Shown here piece after piece: positions 50,701 through 63,990 of a stretch of 64,000 nt of DNA. Origin of the DNA: Skeletonema tropicum (taxonomy: Eukaryota; Bacillariophyta; Thalassiosirophyceae; Thalassiosirales; Thalassiosiraceae). The notes beneath the pieces were generated by a model that was not told the DNA's origin, did not search any database, and saw only the letters and a list, made by a program, of their open reading frames with translations. The stretch is taken from NCBI GenBank assembly GCA_037178625.1, contig CM074130.1:62001-126000 (forward strand), in the 5' to 3' direction. Both the position numbers and the translations under genes were made by a program. The first letter of the stretch is position 1, and each line of letters opens with the position of its first letter.

Positions 50701-53700
50701 ACCGTCCATGACAGTTGGCACGGGATGGGCTCTAAACGCTGCGCTGAAGAACGAAGCATCGATCGGGCGAGTCAATGATAGTTGGCACATATTGGTCGAA
50801 TAAATAAATAAATATTAGATATCTCTGTAATCACTGGGGACGGCGCAACAGCAACATCAATATGCTGACTGTTGCTGTGGGCAGCATGGGAGGTGCACCG
50901 TCCAGCGGCCAGCAGGAGAGGCGTCATCGGCTACGCTCCACCAGGCAATAATAATATCCACCTCCCATCAGCAACAGTGTGATGATAGACCTACTGGCAG
51001 GAAGCGGTCGGCTCGCTTTGATTTGCTGGTGTAGCCAACTGAGTTGGATGCAACATCATCATCATCAGAATTTGAAGTGGGCTTTGGCACGTGTCGATCT
51101 TTGGCTTGGATTTGAGTTGTGAGTTGCGACATTGACAGCTTCTCACTTTTTGACCCACACACACCGAACACCGAACCTCAACGAAGCGAAGACGAAGCAA
51201 GCAAGCACGAAGCACAATGGCAATAAGATAAATAAATAGTAGCAATAATAAAAGCACCTACTGCCGTGCCAACCAAATGGACGGTGCTGATCGTTGACGA
51301 TGAATGAAAAGAGATACAGCATCATCTATTGAAGTTATGGGGGAGATAGAGGTAGACAGTCGAGTCTCACATCGTACCAACCTTCTGGATCACACTGATC
51401 GATGCTTCTGTCTTCAGCGCAGCGTTGGATCTTACATCGTGCCATTTATCAGCCATTTATCATGGATCATATCGGCTGAGATGAGATCTTACATCGTACC
51501 AACTGTCATTGACGGAGCAGTGATTAATGTATTCATCGATAGCGCTTGAGACAAGGATTCGAATAATTGAATAGTCGTCTCATTGTTATTGTTAGATACG
51601 ATAATGCGAAGCGAGCGGTAGCGGGATGAGCTGTGATTATTGTAGACGATCAGCACCGACCGTCCATGACAGTTGGCACGGGATGGGCTCTAAACGCTGC
51701 GCTGAAGAACGAAGCATCGATCGGGCGAGTCAATGATAGTTGGCACATATTGGTCGAATAAATAAATAAATATTAGATATCTCTGCAATCACTGGGGACG
51801 GCGCAACAGCAACATCAATATGCTGACTGTTGCTGTGGGCAGCATGGGAGGTGCACCGTCCAGCGGCCAGCAGGAGAGGCGTCATCGGCTACGCTCCACC
51901 AGGCAATAATAATATCCACCTCCCATCAGCAACAGTGTGATGATAGACCTACTGGCAGGAAGCGGTCGGCTCGCTTTGATTTGCTGGTGTAGCCAACTGA
52001 GTTGGATGCAACATCATCATCATCAGAATTTGAAGTGGGCTTTGGCACGTGTCGATCTTTGGCTTGGATTTGAGTTGTGAGTTGCGACATTGACAGCTTC
52101 TCACTTTTTGACCCACACACACCGAACACCGAACCTCAACGAAGCGAAGACGAAGCAAGCAAGCACGAAGCACAATGGCAATAAGATAAATAAATAGTAG
52201 CAATAATAAAAGCACCTACTGCCGTGCCAACCAAATGGACGGTGCTGATCGTTGACGATGAATGAAAAGAGATACAGCATCATCTATTGAAGTTATGGGG
52301 GAGATAGAGGTAGACAGTCGAGTCTCACATCGTACCAACCTTCTGGATCACACTGATCGATGCTTCTGTCTTCAGCGCAGCGTTGGATCTTACATCGTGC
52401 CATTTATCAGCCATTTATCATGGATCATATCGGCTGAGATGAGATCTTACATCGTACCAACTGTCATTGACGGAGCAGTGATTAATGTATTCATCGATAG
52501 CGCTTGAGACAAGGATTCGAATAATTGAATAGTCGTCTCATTGTTATTGTTAGATACGATAATGCGAAGCGAGCGGTAGCGGGATGAGCTGTGATTATTG
52601 TAGACGATCAGCACCGACCGTCCATGACAGTTGGCACGGGATGGGCTCTAAACGCTGCGCTGAAGAACGAAGCATCGATCGGGCGAGTCAATGATAGTTG
52701 GCACATATTGGTCGAATAAATAAATAAATATTAGATATCTCTGTAATCACTGGGGACGGCGCAACAGCAACATCAATATGCTGACTGTTGCTGTGGGCAG
52801 CATGGGAGGTGCACCGTCCAGCGGCCAGCAGGAGAGGCGTCATCGGCTACGCTCCACCAGGCAATAATAATATCCACCTCCCATCAGCAACAGTGTGATG
52901 ATAGACCTACTGGCAGGAAGCGGTCGGCTCGCTTTGATTTGCTGGTGTAGCCAACTGAGTTGGATGCAACATCATCATCATCAGAATTTGAAGTGGGCTT
53001 TGGCACGTGTCGATCTTTGGCTTGGATTTGAGTTGTGAGTTGCGACATTGACAGCTTCTCACTTTTTGACCCACACACACCGAACACCGAACCTCAACGA
53101 AGCGAAGACGAAGCAAGCAAGCACGAAGCACAATGGCAATAAGATAAATAAATAGTAGCAATAATAAAAGCACCTACTGCCGTGCCAACCAAATGGACGG
53201 TGCTGATCGTTGACGATGAATGAAAAGAGATACAGCATCATCTATTGAAGTTATGGGGGAGATAGAGGTAGACAGTCGAGTCTCACATCGTACCAACCTT
53301 CTGGATCACACTGATCGATGCTTCTGTCTTCAGCGCAGCGTTGGATCTTACATCGTGCCATTTATCAGCCATTTATCATGGATCATATCGGCTGAGATGA
53401 GATCTTACATCGTACCAACTGTCATTGACGGAGCAGTGATTAATGTATTCATCGATAGCGCTTGAGACAAGGATTCGAATAATTGAATAGTCGTCTCATT
53501 GTTATTGTTAGATACGATAATGCGAAGCGAGCGGTAGCGGGATGAGCTGTGATTATTGTAGACGATCAGCACCGACCGTCCATGACAGTTGGCACGGGAT
53601 GGGCTCTAAACGCTGCGCTGAAGAACGAAGCATCGATCGGGCGAGTCAATGATAGTTGGCACATATTGGTCGAATAAATAAATAAATATTAGATATCTCT

Positions 53701-56700
53701 GTAATCACTGGGGACGGCGCAACAGCAACATCAATATGCTGACTGTTGCTGTGGGCAGCATGGGAGGTGCACCGTCCAGCGGCCAGCAGGAGAGGCGTCA
53801 TCGGCTACGCTCCACCAGGCAATAATAATATCCACCTCCCATCAGCAACAGTGTGATGATAGACCTACTGGCAGGAAGCGGTCGGCTCGCTTTGATTTGC
53901 TGGTGTAGCCAACTGAGTTGGATGCAACATCATCATCATCAGAATTTGAAGTGGGCTTTGGCACGTGTCGATCTTTGGCTTGGATTTGAGTTGTGAGTTG
54001 CGACATTGACAGCTTCTCACTTTTTGACCCACACACACCGAACACCGAACCTCAACGAAGCGAAGACGAAGCAAGCAAGCACGAAGCACAATGGCAATAA
54101 GATAAATAAATAGTAGCAATAATAAAAGCACCTACTGCCGTGCCAACCAAATGGACGGTGCTGATCGTTGACGATGAATGAAAAGAGATACAGCATCATC
54201 TATTGAAGTTATGGGGGAGATAGAGGTAGACAGTCGAGTCTCACATCGTACCAACCTTCTGGATCACACTGATCGATGCTTCTGTCTTCAGCGCAGCGTT
54301 GGATCTTACATCGTGCCATTTATCAGCCATTTATCATGGATCATATCGGCTGAGATGAGATCTTACATCGTACCAACTGTCATTGACGGAGCAGTGATTA
54401 ATGTATTCATCGATAGCGCTTGAGACAAGGATTCGAATAATTGAATAGTCGTCTCATTGTTATTGTTAGATACGATAATGCGAAGCGAGCGGTAGCGGGA
54501 TGAGCTGTGATTATTGTAGACGATCAGCACCGACCGTCCATGACAGTTGGCACGGGATGGGCTCTAAACGCTGCGCTGAAGAACGAAGCATCGATCGGGC
54601 GAGTCAATGATAGTTGGCACATATTGGTCGAATAAATAAATAAATATTAGATATCTCTGTAATCACTGGGGACGGCGCAACAGCAACATCAATATGCTGA
54701 CTGTTGCTGTGGGCAGCATGGGAGGTGCACCGTCCAGCGGCCAGCAGGAGAGGCGTCATCGGCTACGCTCCACCAGGCAATAATAATATCCACCTCCCAT
54801 CAGCAACAGTGTGATGATAGACCTACTGGCAGGAAGCGGTCGGCTCGCTTTGATTTGCTGGTGTAGCCAACTGAGTTGGATGCAACATCATCATCATCAG
54901 AATTTGAAGTGGGCTTTGGCACGTGTCGATCTTTGGCTTGGATTTGAGTTGTGAGTTGCGACATTGACAGCTTCTCACTTTTTGACCCACACACACCGAA
55001 CACCGAACCTCAACGAAGCGAAGACGAAGCAAGCAAGCACGAAGCACAATGGCAATAAGATAAATAAATAGTAGCAATAATAAAAGCACCTACTGCCGTG
55101 CCAACCAAATGGACGGTGCTGATCGTTGACGATGAATGAAAAGAGATACAGCATCATCTATTGAAGTTATGGGGGAGATAGAGGTAGACAGTCGAGTCTC
55201 ACATCGTACCAACCTTCTGGATCACACTGATCGATGCTTCTGTCTTCAGCGCAGCGTTGGATCTTACATCGTGCCATTTATCAGCCATTTATCATGGATC
55301 ATATCGGCTGAGATGAGATCTTACATCGTACCAACTGTCATTGACGGAGCAGTGATTAATGTATTCATCGATAGCGCTTGAGACAAGGATTCGAATAATT
55401 GAATAGTCGTCTCATTGTTATTGTTAGATACGATAATGCGAAGCGAGCGGTAGCGGGATGAGCTGTGATTATTGTAGACGATCAGCACCGACCGTCCATG
55501 ACAGTTGGCACGGGATGGGCTCTAAACGCTGCGCTGAAGAACGAAGCATCGATCGGGCGAGTCAATGATAGTTGGCACATATTGGTCGAATAAATAAATA
55601 AATATTAGATATCTCTGTAATCACTGGGGACGGCGCAACAGCAACATCAATATGCTGACTGTTGCTGTGGGCAGCATGGGAGGTGCACCGTCCAGCGGCC
55701 AGCAGGAGAGGCGTCATCGGCTACGCTCCACCAGGCAATAATAATATCCACCTCCCATCAGCAACAGTGTGATGATAGACCTACTGGCAGGAAGCGGTCG
55801 GCTCGCTTTGATTTGCTGGTGTAGCCAACTGAGTTGGATGCAACATCATCATCATCAGAATTTGAAGTGGGCTTTGGCACGTGTCGATCTTTGGCTTGGA
55901 TTTGAGTTGTGAGTTGCGACATTGACAGCTTCTCACTTTTTGACCCACACACACCGAACACCGAACCTCAACGAAGCGAAGACGAAGCAAGCAAGCACGA
56001 AGCACAATGGCAATAAGATAAATAAATAGTAGCAATAATAAAAGCACCTACTGCCGTGCCAACCAAATGGACGGTGCTGATCGTTGACGATGAATGAAAA
56101 GAGATACAGCATCATCTATTGAAGTTATGGGGGAGATAGAGGTAGACAGTCGAGTCTCACATCGTACCAACCTTCTGGATCACACTGATCGATGCTTCTG
56201 TCTTCAGCGCAGCGTTGGATCTTACATCGTGCCATTTATCAGCCATTTATCATGGATCATATCGGCTGAGATGAGATCTTACATCGTACCAACTGTCATT
56301 GACGGAGCAGTGATTAATGTATTCATCGATAGCGCTTGAGACAAGGATTCGAATAATTGAATAGTCGTCTCATTGTTATTGTTAGATACGATAATGCGAA
56401 GCGAGCGGTAGCGGGATGAGCTGTGATTATTGTAGACGATCAGCACCGACCGTCCATGACAGTTGGCACGGGATGGGCTCTAAACGCTGCGCTGAAGAAC
56501 GAAGCATCGATCGGGCGAGTCAATGATAGTTGGCACATATTGGTCGAATAAATAAATAAATATTAGATATCTCTGTAATCACTGGGGACGGCGCAACAGC
56601 AACATCAATATGCTGACTGTTGCTGTGGGCTTGGCAGCATGGGAGGTGCACCGTCCAGCGGCCAGCAGGAGAGGCGTCATCGGCTACGCTCCACCAGGCA

Positions 56701-59700
56701 ATAATAATATCCACCTCCCATCAGCAACAGTGTGATGATAGACCTACTGGCAGGAAGCGGTCGGCTCGCTTTGATTTGCTGGTGTAGCCAACTGAGTTGG
56801 ATGCAACATCATCATCATCAGAATTTGAAGTGGGCTTTGGCACGTGTCGATCTTTGGCTTGGATTTGAGTTGTGAGTTGCGACATTGACAGCTTCTCACT
56901 TTTGACCCACACACACCGAACACCGAACCTCAACGAAGCGAAGACGAAGCAAGCAAGCACGAAGCACAATGGCAATAAGATAAATAAATAGTAGCAATAA
57001 TAAAAGCACCTACTGCCGTGCCAACCAAATGGACGGTGCTGATCGTTGACGATGAATGAAAAGAGATACAGCATCATCTATTGAAGTTATGGGGGAGATA
57101 GAGGTAGACAGTCGAGTCTCACATCGTACCAACCTTCTGGATCACACTGATCGATGCTTCTGTCTTCAGCGCAGCGTTGGATCTTACATCGTGCCATTTA
57201 TCAGCCATTTATCATGGATCATATCGGCTGAGATGAGATCTTACATCGTACCAACTGTCATTGACGGAGCAGTGATTAATGTATTCATCGATAGCGCTTG
57301 AGACAAGGATTCGAATAATTGAATAGTCGTCTCATTGTTATTGTTAGATACGATAATGCGAAGCGAGCGGTAGCGGGATGAGCTGTGATTATTGTAGACG
57401 ATCAGCACCGACCGTCCATGACAGTTGGCACGGGATGGGCTCTAAACGCTGCGCTGAAGAACGAAGCATCGATCGGGCGAGTCAATGATAGTTGGCACAT
57501 ATTGGTCGAATAAATAAATAAATATTAGATATCTCTGTAATCACTGGGGACGGCGCAACAGCAACATCAATATGCTGACTGTTGCTGTGGGCAGCATGGG
57601 AGGTGCACCGTCCAGCGGCCAGCAGGAGAGGCGTCATCGGCTACGCTCCACCAGGCAATAATAATATCCACCTCCCATCAGCAACAGTGTGATGATAGAC
57701 CTACTGGCAGGAAGCGGTCGGCTCGCTTTGATTTGCTGGTGTAGCCAACTGAGTTGGATGCAACATCATCATCATCAGAATTTGAAGTGGGCTTTGGCAC
57801 GTGTCGATCTTTGGCTTGGATTTGAGTTGTGAGTTGCGACATTGACAGCTTCTCACTTTTTGACCCACACACACCGAACACCGAACCTCAACGAAGCGAA
57901 GACGAAGCAAGCAAGCACGAAGCACAATGGCAATAAGATAAATAAATAGTAGCAATAATAAAAGCACCTACTGCCGTGCCAACCAAATGGACGGTGCTGA
58001 TCGTTGACGATGAATGAAAAGAGATACAGCATCATCTATTGAAGTTATGGGGGAGATAGAGGTAGACAGTCGAGTCTCACATCGTACCAACCTTCTGGAT
58101 CACACTGATCGATGCTTCTGTCTTCAGCGCAGCGTTGGATCTTACATCGTGCCATTTATCAGCCATTTATCATGGATCATATCGGCTGAGATGAGATCTT
58201 ACATCGTACCAACTGTCATTGACGGAGCAGTGATTAATGTATTCATCGATAGCGCTTGAGACAAGGATTCGAATAATTGAATAGTCGTCTCATTGTTATT
58301 GTTAGATACGATAATGCGAAGCGAGCGGTAGCGGGATGAGCTGTGATTATTGTAGACGATCAGCACCGACCGTCCATGACAGTTGGCACGGGATGGGCTC
58401 TAAACGCTGCGCTGAAGAACGAAGCATCGATCGGGCGAGTCAATGATAGTTGGCACATATTGGTCGAATAAATAAATAAATATTAGATATCTCTGTAATC
58501 ACTGGGGACGGCGCAACAGCAACATCAATATGCTGACTGTTGCTGTGGGCAGCATGGGAGGTGCACCGTCCAGCGGCCAGCAGGAGAGGCGTCATCGGCT
58601 ACGCTCCACCAGGCAATAATAATATCCACCTCCCATCAGCAACAGTGTGATGATAGACCTACTGGCAGGAAGCGGTCGGCTCGCTTTGATTTGCTGGTGT
58701 AGCCAACTGAGTTGGATGCAACATCATCATCATCAGAATTTGAAGTGGGCTTTGGCACGTGTCGATCTTTGGCTTGGATTTGAGTTGTGAGTTGCGACAT
58801 TGACAGCTTCTCACTTTTTGACCCACACACACCGAACACCGAACCTCAACGAAGCGAAGACGAAGCAAGCAAGCACGAAGCACAATGGCAATAAGATAAA
58901 TAAATAGTAGCAATAATAAAAGCACCTACTGCCGTGCCAACCAAATGGACGGTGCTGATCGTTGACGATGAATGAAAAGAGATACAGCATCATCTATTGA
59001 AGTTATGGGGGAGATAGAGGTAGACAGTCGAGTCTCACATCGTACCAACCTTCTGGATCACACTGATCGATGCTTCTGTCTTCAGCGCAGCGTTGGATCT
59101 TACATCGTGTCATTTATCAGCCATTTATCATGGATCATATCGGCTGAGATGAGATCTTACATCGTACCAACTGTCATTGACGGAGCAGTGATTAATGTAT
59201 TCATCGATAGCGCTTGAGACAAGGATTCGAATAATTGAATAGTCGTCTCATTGTTATTGTTAGATACGATAATGCGAAGCGAGCGGTAGCGGGATGAGCT
59301 GTGATTATTGTAGACGATCAGCACCGACCGTCCATGACAGTTGGCACGGGATGGGCTCTAAACGCTGCGCTGAAGAACGAAGCATCGATCGGGCGAGTCA
59401 ATGATAGTTGGCACATATTGGTCGAATAAATAAATAAATATTAGATATCTCTGTAATCACTGGGGACGGCGCAACAGCAACATCAATATGCTGACTGTTG
59501 CTGTGGGCTTGGCAGCATGGGAGGTGCACCGTCCAGCGGCCAGCAGGAGAGGCGTCATCGGCTACGCTCCACCAGGCAATAATAATATCCACCTCCCATC
59601 AGCAACAGTGTGATGATAGACCTACTGGCAGGAAGCGGTCGGCTCGCTTTGATTTGCTGGTGTAGCCAACTGAGTTGGATGCAACATCATCATCATCAGA

Positions 59701-60716
59701 ATTTGAAGTGGGCTTTGGCACGTGTCGATCTTTGGCTTGGATTTGAGTTGTGAGTTGCGACATTGACAGCTTCTCACTTTTTGACCCACACACACCGAAC
59801 ACCGAACCTCAACGAAGCGAAGACGAAGCAAGCAAGCACGAAGCACAATGGCAATAAGATAAATAAATAGTAGCAATAATAAAAGCACCTACTGCCGTGC
59901 CAACCAAATGGACGGTGCTGATCGTTGACGATGAATGAAAAGAGATACAGCATCATCTATTGAAGTTATGGGGGAGATAGAGGTAGACAGTCGAGTCTCA
60001 CATCGTACCAACCTTCTGGATCACACTGATCGATGCTTCTGTCTTCAGCGCAGCGTTGGATCTTACATCGTGCCATTTATCAGCCATTTATCATGGATCA
60101 TATCGGCTGAGATGAGATCTTACATCGTACCAACTGTCATTGACGGAGCAGTGATTAATGTATTCATCGATAGCGCTTGAGACAAGGATTCGAATAATTG
60201 AATAGTCGTCTCATTGTTATTGTTAGATACGATAATGCGAAGCGATCGGTAGCGGGATGAGCTGTGATTATTGTAGACGATCAGCACCGACCGTCCATGA
60301 CAGTTGGCACGGGATGGGCTCTAAACGCTGCGCTGAAGAACGAAGCATCGATCGGGCGAGTCAATGATAGTTGGCACATATTGGTCGAATAAATAAATAA
60401 ATATTAGATATCTCTGTAATCACTGGGGACGGCGCAACAGCAACATCAATATGCTGACTGTTGCTGTGGGCAGCATGGGAGGTGCACCGTCCAGCGGCCA
60501 GCAGGAGAGGCGTCATCGGCTACGCTCCACCAGGCAATAATAATATCCACCTCCCATCAGCAACAGTGTGATGATAGACCTACTGGCAGGAAGCGGTCGG
60601 CTCGCTTTGATTTGCTGGTGTAGCCAACTGAGTTGGATGCAACATCATCATCATCAGAATTTGAAGTGGGCTTTGGCACGTGTCGATCTTTGGCTTGGAT
60701 TTGAGTTGTGAGTTGC
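47788..60716. repeat. About 960-bp satellite, 13 full units plus a partial unit
   Basis: The landmark GGCACGGGATGGGCTC recurs at about 47829, 48791, 49754, 50717, 51675, 52633, 53591, 54549, 55507, 56465, 57427, 58385, 59343 and 60306, so spacing is 963, 962 or 958 bp. The 963/958 difference is the presence or absence of CTTGG before GCAGCATGGG; the order along the array is L L L S S S S S S L S S L S (L, long; S, short). Units are otherwise almost identical, with only isolated changes (for example 51784, 56901, 59107, 60244). The last unit stops inside the repeat at about 60716. Short open frames within units are of low coding quality. Confidence 0.97.
48395..48781. repeat. Inverted repeat inside each satellite unit
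   Basis: GGACGGTGCTGATCGT (48395-48410) is the complement of ACGATCAGCACC-GTCC in 48758-48781, with a 3-bp interruption. The same pair occurs in every full unit. A second hairpin (CTGTTGCTG/ATGGGAGGTG with CACCTCCCATCAGCAACAG) lies at about 47979-48093. They may be the termini of a small transposon from which the satellite arose. Confidence 0.7.
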
Positions 60717-61319
60717 CGTTTCGTGTAGCACGGAACGTCTCATTCCCTTAGACGATCACTCACTTCTCACCATCTTTATCCTTGTTATGTATCCTTACCA
60801 TGTATATATTATTAGTTGATGTTATCGCAGTAGTACTGATTAGTCTGTATATTACGTAATCATTAACGTAGTGTGAGAAACGAATCGGTTTATCAGACAG
60901 CCATGCTCACGGCTGTATCTACGATGGCAGCGTTCGAAAAGAATAGAATACGGGGAGAAAATGATGACAATATTTATTCTATTCTCCGACGGGGAGGAAC
61001 GCGGACATAATAAGTATGAGGAAATGGAACCAGTTCACTGAGGTTATATTTGACTGGGAGGAGCGATAAGAATTTGCCGAGGAATGCGGGAGGAAAGGAG
61101 GAAAGAGATTCGATATCGATATAATGAATTGCCGAGGACGCCGGCATAATAATTGGCCCTCCAGTAAGGACACCTGGGATATCAACAACCATCGCCGAGG
61201 AATGCTGGCGATAAATAAATCGGCCCTGCTGGGGAGGAATGCCCCCGTCTGCATAAAAGGAATTGGCCCAAACTAACTATTGACGGATAGGCACCACTAG
61301 ACGTGGAGCTGGAAACAGA
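60717..61319. repeat. Diverged short repeats at the right edge of the satellite
   Basis: From 60930, repeated GCCGAGGA(A/C)(T/G)GC and ATAATAATTGGCCC-like segments recur (for example 61075, 61130, 61190 and 61225 area), much more diverged than the satellite. No gene. Confidence 0.6.
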
Positions 61320-61650
61320 TATCACCCAGGAGCGGATCCTGCGGTGTGGAAACCATATAGAAACAAATATCACCCAGGAGCGGATCCTGCGGTGCGGCAA
61401 AATATCACCCAGGAGCTGATCCTGCGGTGCGGCAAAATATCACCCAGGAGCTGATCCTGCGGTGCGGCAAAATATCACCCAGGAGCGGATCCTGCGGTGC
61501 GGCAAAATATCACCCAGGAGCTGATCCTGCGGTGCGGCAAAATATCACCCAAGAGCTGATCCTGCGGTGCGGCAAAATATCACCCAGGAGCGGATCCTGC
61601 GGTGCGGCAAAATATCACCCAGGAGCAGATCCTGCGGTGTGGAAACAAGG
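61320..61650. repeat. 35-bp minisatellite, about nine copies
   Basis: The unit ATCACCCAGGAGCGGATCCT (plus GCGGTGCGGCAAAAT) repeats at 61369, 61404, 61439, 61474, 61509, 61544, 61579 and 61614, with a diverged first copy at 61320. Alternate units read AGCTGATCC for AGCGGATCC. Open frames across it are a by-product of the repeat. Confidence 0.95.
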
Positions 61651-61737
61651 AAACCCATATATCACCCAGGCGGGGTGTGGAAACGGAAACATACGGATAA
61701 TCACCCAGGAGGGGCGATCGGAAGAACAGAAATACTG

Positions 61738-61880
61738 CAAGGAGCCAGTATAGACCCTGCAAGGAGCCAAGGGCGACGGAAATTGCTGCAAGGAGCCAGT
61801 GGTAACACGAGAAATTGCTGCAAGGAGCCAGCAGATAGGGAATAGTAAAGAATATCGCTGCAAGGAGCCAGCAGGATCAC
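61738..61880. repeat. TGCAAGGAGCCA repeat, five copies
   Basis: Five copies of the dodecamer with spacers of 10-25 bp that vary in sequence and length. Confidence 0.85.
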
Positions 61881-61920
61881 GAATGGAATAGGGATAACAG
61901 AGAATATTAACGATGTAACA

Positions 61921-62290
61921 GTCAATGGCAAAATGCCGCCGCATTCTTGGAGAGATAGAGGAAAAGTAAACGTAAATGGCAAAGTGCCACCGCGTCGTTG
62001 GAGAAGAAAGAGAAATACCACCAGGAGATGGGGCCAGCGGAGCCTAGAATAGGAAAGAATGAAATAGATCGAGTAAGTGGTGAGGCAAACACCTGAACGA
62101 GAGCATAAATAGTAATAGTCATGGTCGAAGTGCCTGACGGAGAAAAGATGGCCGGAGTGCCTGGCATAAAGTGAGACGGCCGGAGTGCCTGTAATGTTGG
62201 TAAGCGGAAAAGAATAGGGAACATGATCGGTCGGGAATGAAAAAGAATAGGGATTGTGATTGGTCATGAAGAGAGATAGAAATATTTTGT
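61921..62290. repeat. Further short direct repeats
   Basis: AATGGCAAA(A/G)TGCC(G/A)CCGC twice (61924 and 61975 areas), GGAGTGCCTG-type units three times (62125-62190), and GAATGAAAAAGAATAGGG twice near 62210-62255. Each family is local. Confidence 0.75.
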
Positions 62291-63734
62291 ACGAGAGACG
62301 ACAAGAGAGCTGAAAAGGCCAGAGTAGTAGATGAAAACTAATGTGCACCCAGAAGATAGGGTCACCGTTAACTATGTCATATTAGTTGGATTAGAGTGGC
62401 CGCACCTCGGACGAAAGCTGAGGGGAGATACTCTAGAAGGAGAGATGTCGAACACGATAATCAACGTGAAGCCTTTGATATACAGGAAGACAGTCCGATA
62501 GAGGACAACTGCCGTATACGAGGAGTAGAATACCGAAGAAAACTGAGCAGGACTAAGAGACAGATGAATAGCAAGAACAGCGGTTAACCAACAGATGCAC
62601 ATAAACTCTGAGAGATCATAGAGATCTGACTTATCGGGCCAGAACGAGAGTGCTCACGGTAATGAACACGGGCTGGTAATATAATAGGTTGCACGTCACG
62701 GATGCCAAGTACACTACCCAAAACCTCATGGAGAGATCTGACATGGAATCGGAGACAAGATACTATCAGAAATACAAGCATCCCTGCTTGAGAATGAGAT
62801 CAAACGTTAACCACGACAAGTATGAATAAAAATCCTTTTGAGGGCATAAATGTGAGAATAGTATTCGGGACTGCTCTGCATGAGAAGTCGATTACAAATG
62901 GAAGCCGGGAAGAGGTTGATCTCAAGACATGAATATAAGCAATGTGAAACTGAAACACAAGATGAATGCTTGAACGCTTACAGTTACAGCAAAGCTATGA
63001 CATTTAAGGTTATGGCATTTTGAGCCGACCGGCGTGATAGTTACTCTGATGATATGTATGTGCAAGTACTTTGGCACAATTCGTGTGAACATCCCTTTAT
63101 CTCCGGTCAAACCAGATCAGTGAATGGCATCCCCTAAATTGAGTACAGCACACCCGCAGACAGAGCTCCATGATGTTGCGAGAAAGATGGGGAGAGAATG
63201 GCACAGAGTGTTTCATCTAACAACTCTTCCTCCAGGAAGGGAGAGGGAGAGAAAGAGAGAAATGGACAGCACTTGCTGTAAAAATAAGGAATAGGTGGCA
63301 ACTCGATCATGACAAGAAACGGCTTGTCAACAAGTACTTGATAGGGAGTAGCTTCATGCCATGTGATGAGACAGGGACAAAGACAAATTCCATGATGTTG
63401 TACATACAATATACCTTGGGATCGGCGTACAGAAGATCGTAGCAACAGAGTTGGTTACTCCGGAACTCTATGACGGAGCAAATATTAGATGCGTGTAATG
63501 GTGCACGGGCATTCAAAGTGAATCGGAAGCGAACACAAATATTAACAATCGACAAACATTCTTATTTTGAATCGCAGGCTTGATGTGGTTGAGATGTCAA
63601 GAAATAGGAAGACCTCATCTTGGCAAAAGATCCCTCAGTATAAGCGTAGCCAATATATAGTACGAGCTGTATCGCTTTGATAACAGCGGGCGCGAATACA
63701 AGCTGTAGTCTATGACAAGGTGTAAAAGACAAGA
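62291..63734. other. No gene recognised
   Basis: Open frames up to about 100 codons on the minus strand (63134-63445 and 62372-62602) have hydrophobic or low-quality composition and no motif I can name. Composition is purine-rich on the plus strand. It could hold diverged retroelement DNA. Confidence 0.35.
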
Positions 63735-63990
63735 AATTGGATATAGCCAGAACAACACGACCGCGGACGTTATTATCCATCATGATGAGCCGAGGAGGTA
63801 GTTTGAAGAACGGACCGCAGACAAGGACGTTACTATCCATCATGATGAACGGATGATAATCTAATCTAGATTGGTGGAGAAACGCCCTGCGGCAAAGGAG
63901 AAACAAAGCTGAAGAGAATAGATTGGTGGAGAAACGCCCTGCGGACAAGGGACAAACAAATGTACGAGAATAAGGGACGAACAAATGTAC
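63735..63990. repeat. Local direct repeats at the right edge
   Basis: GGACGTTA(T/C)TATCCATCATGATGA occurs at about 63768 and 63826. GATTGGTGGAGAAACGCCCTGCGG occurs at about 63869 and 63920. ACAAATGTACGAG occurs twice at the end. This is the same patchwork style as 60.9-62.3 kb. Confidence 0.85.

Noticed and set aside
48420..60180. Repeated 60-118-codon open frames in every satellite unit (for example plus-strand 81 codons, minus-strand 60, 67 and 88 codons)
   Set aside because: They overlap on both strands, have compositions without protein character and no motif, and recur only because the unit recurs. A 118-codon version at 56721-57077 arises from a single T deletion that joins two frames.
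47788..60716. CRISPR array or tandem RNA gene (5S, snRNA or tRNA) interpretation of the satellite
   Set aside because: Unit length is far too long for CRISPR, there are no spacers, and I saw no 5S, tRNA or Sm-site structure in the unit.
61427..61845. Long open frames with GKISPRSGSCGAAKYHPG-like repeats
   Set aside because: They come from the 35-bp minisatellite, which is not a multiple of three and cycles through frames without stops.
63134..63445. Possible retroelement integrase (segment WHEATPYQVLVDKPF)
   Set aside because: The resemblance is too short and the catalytic D,D-35-E pattern is not visible on either side.
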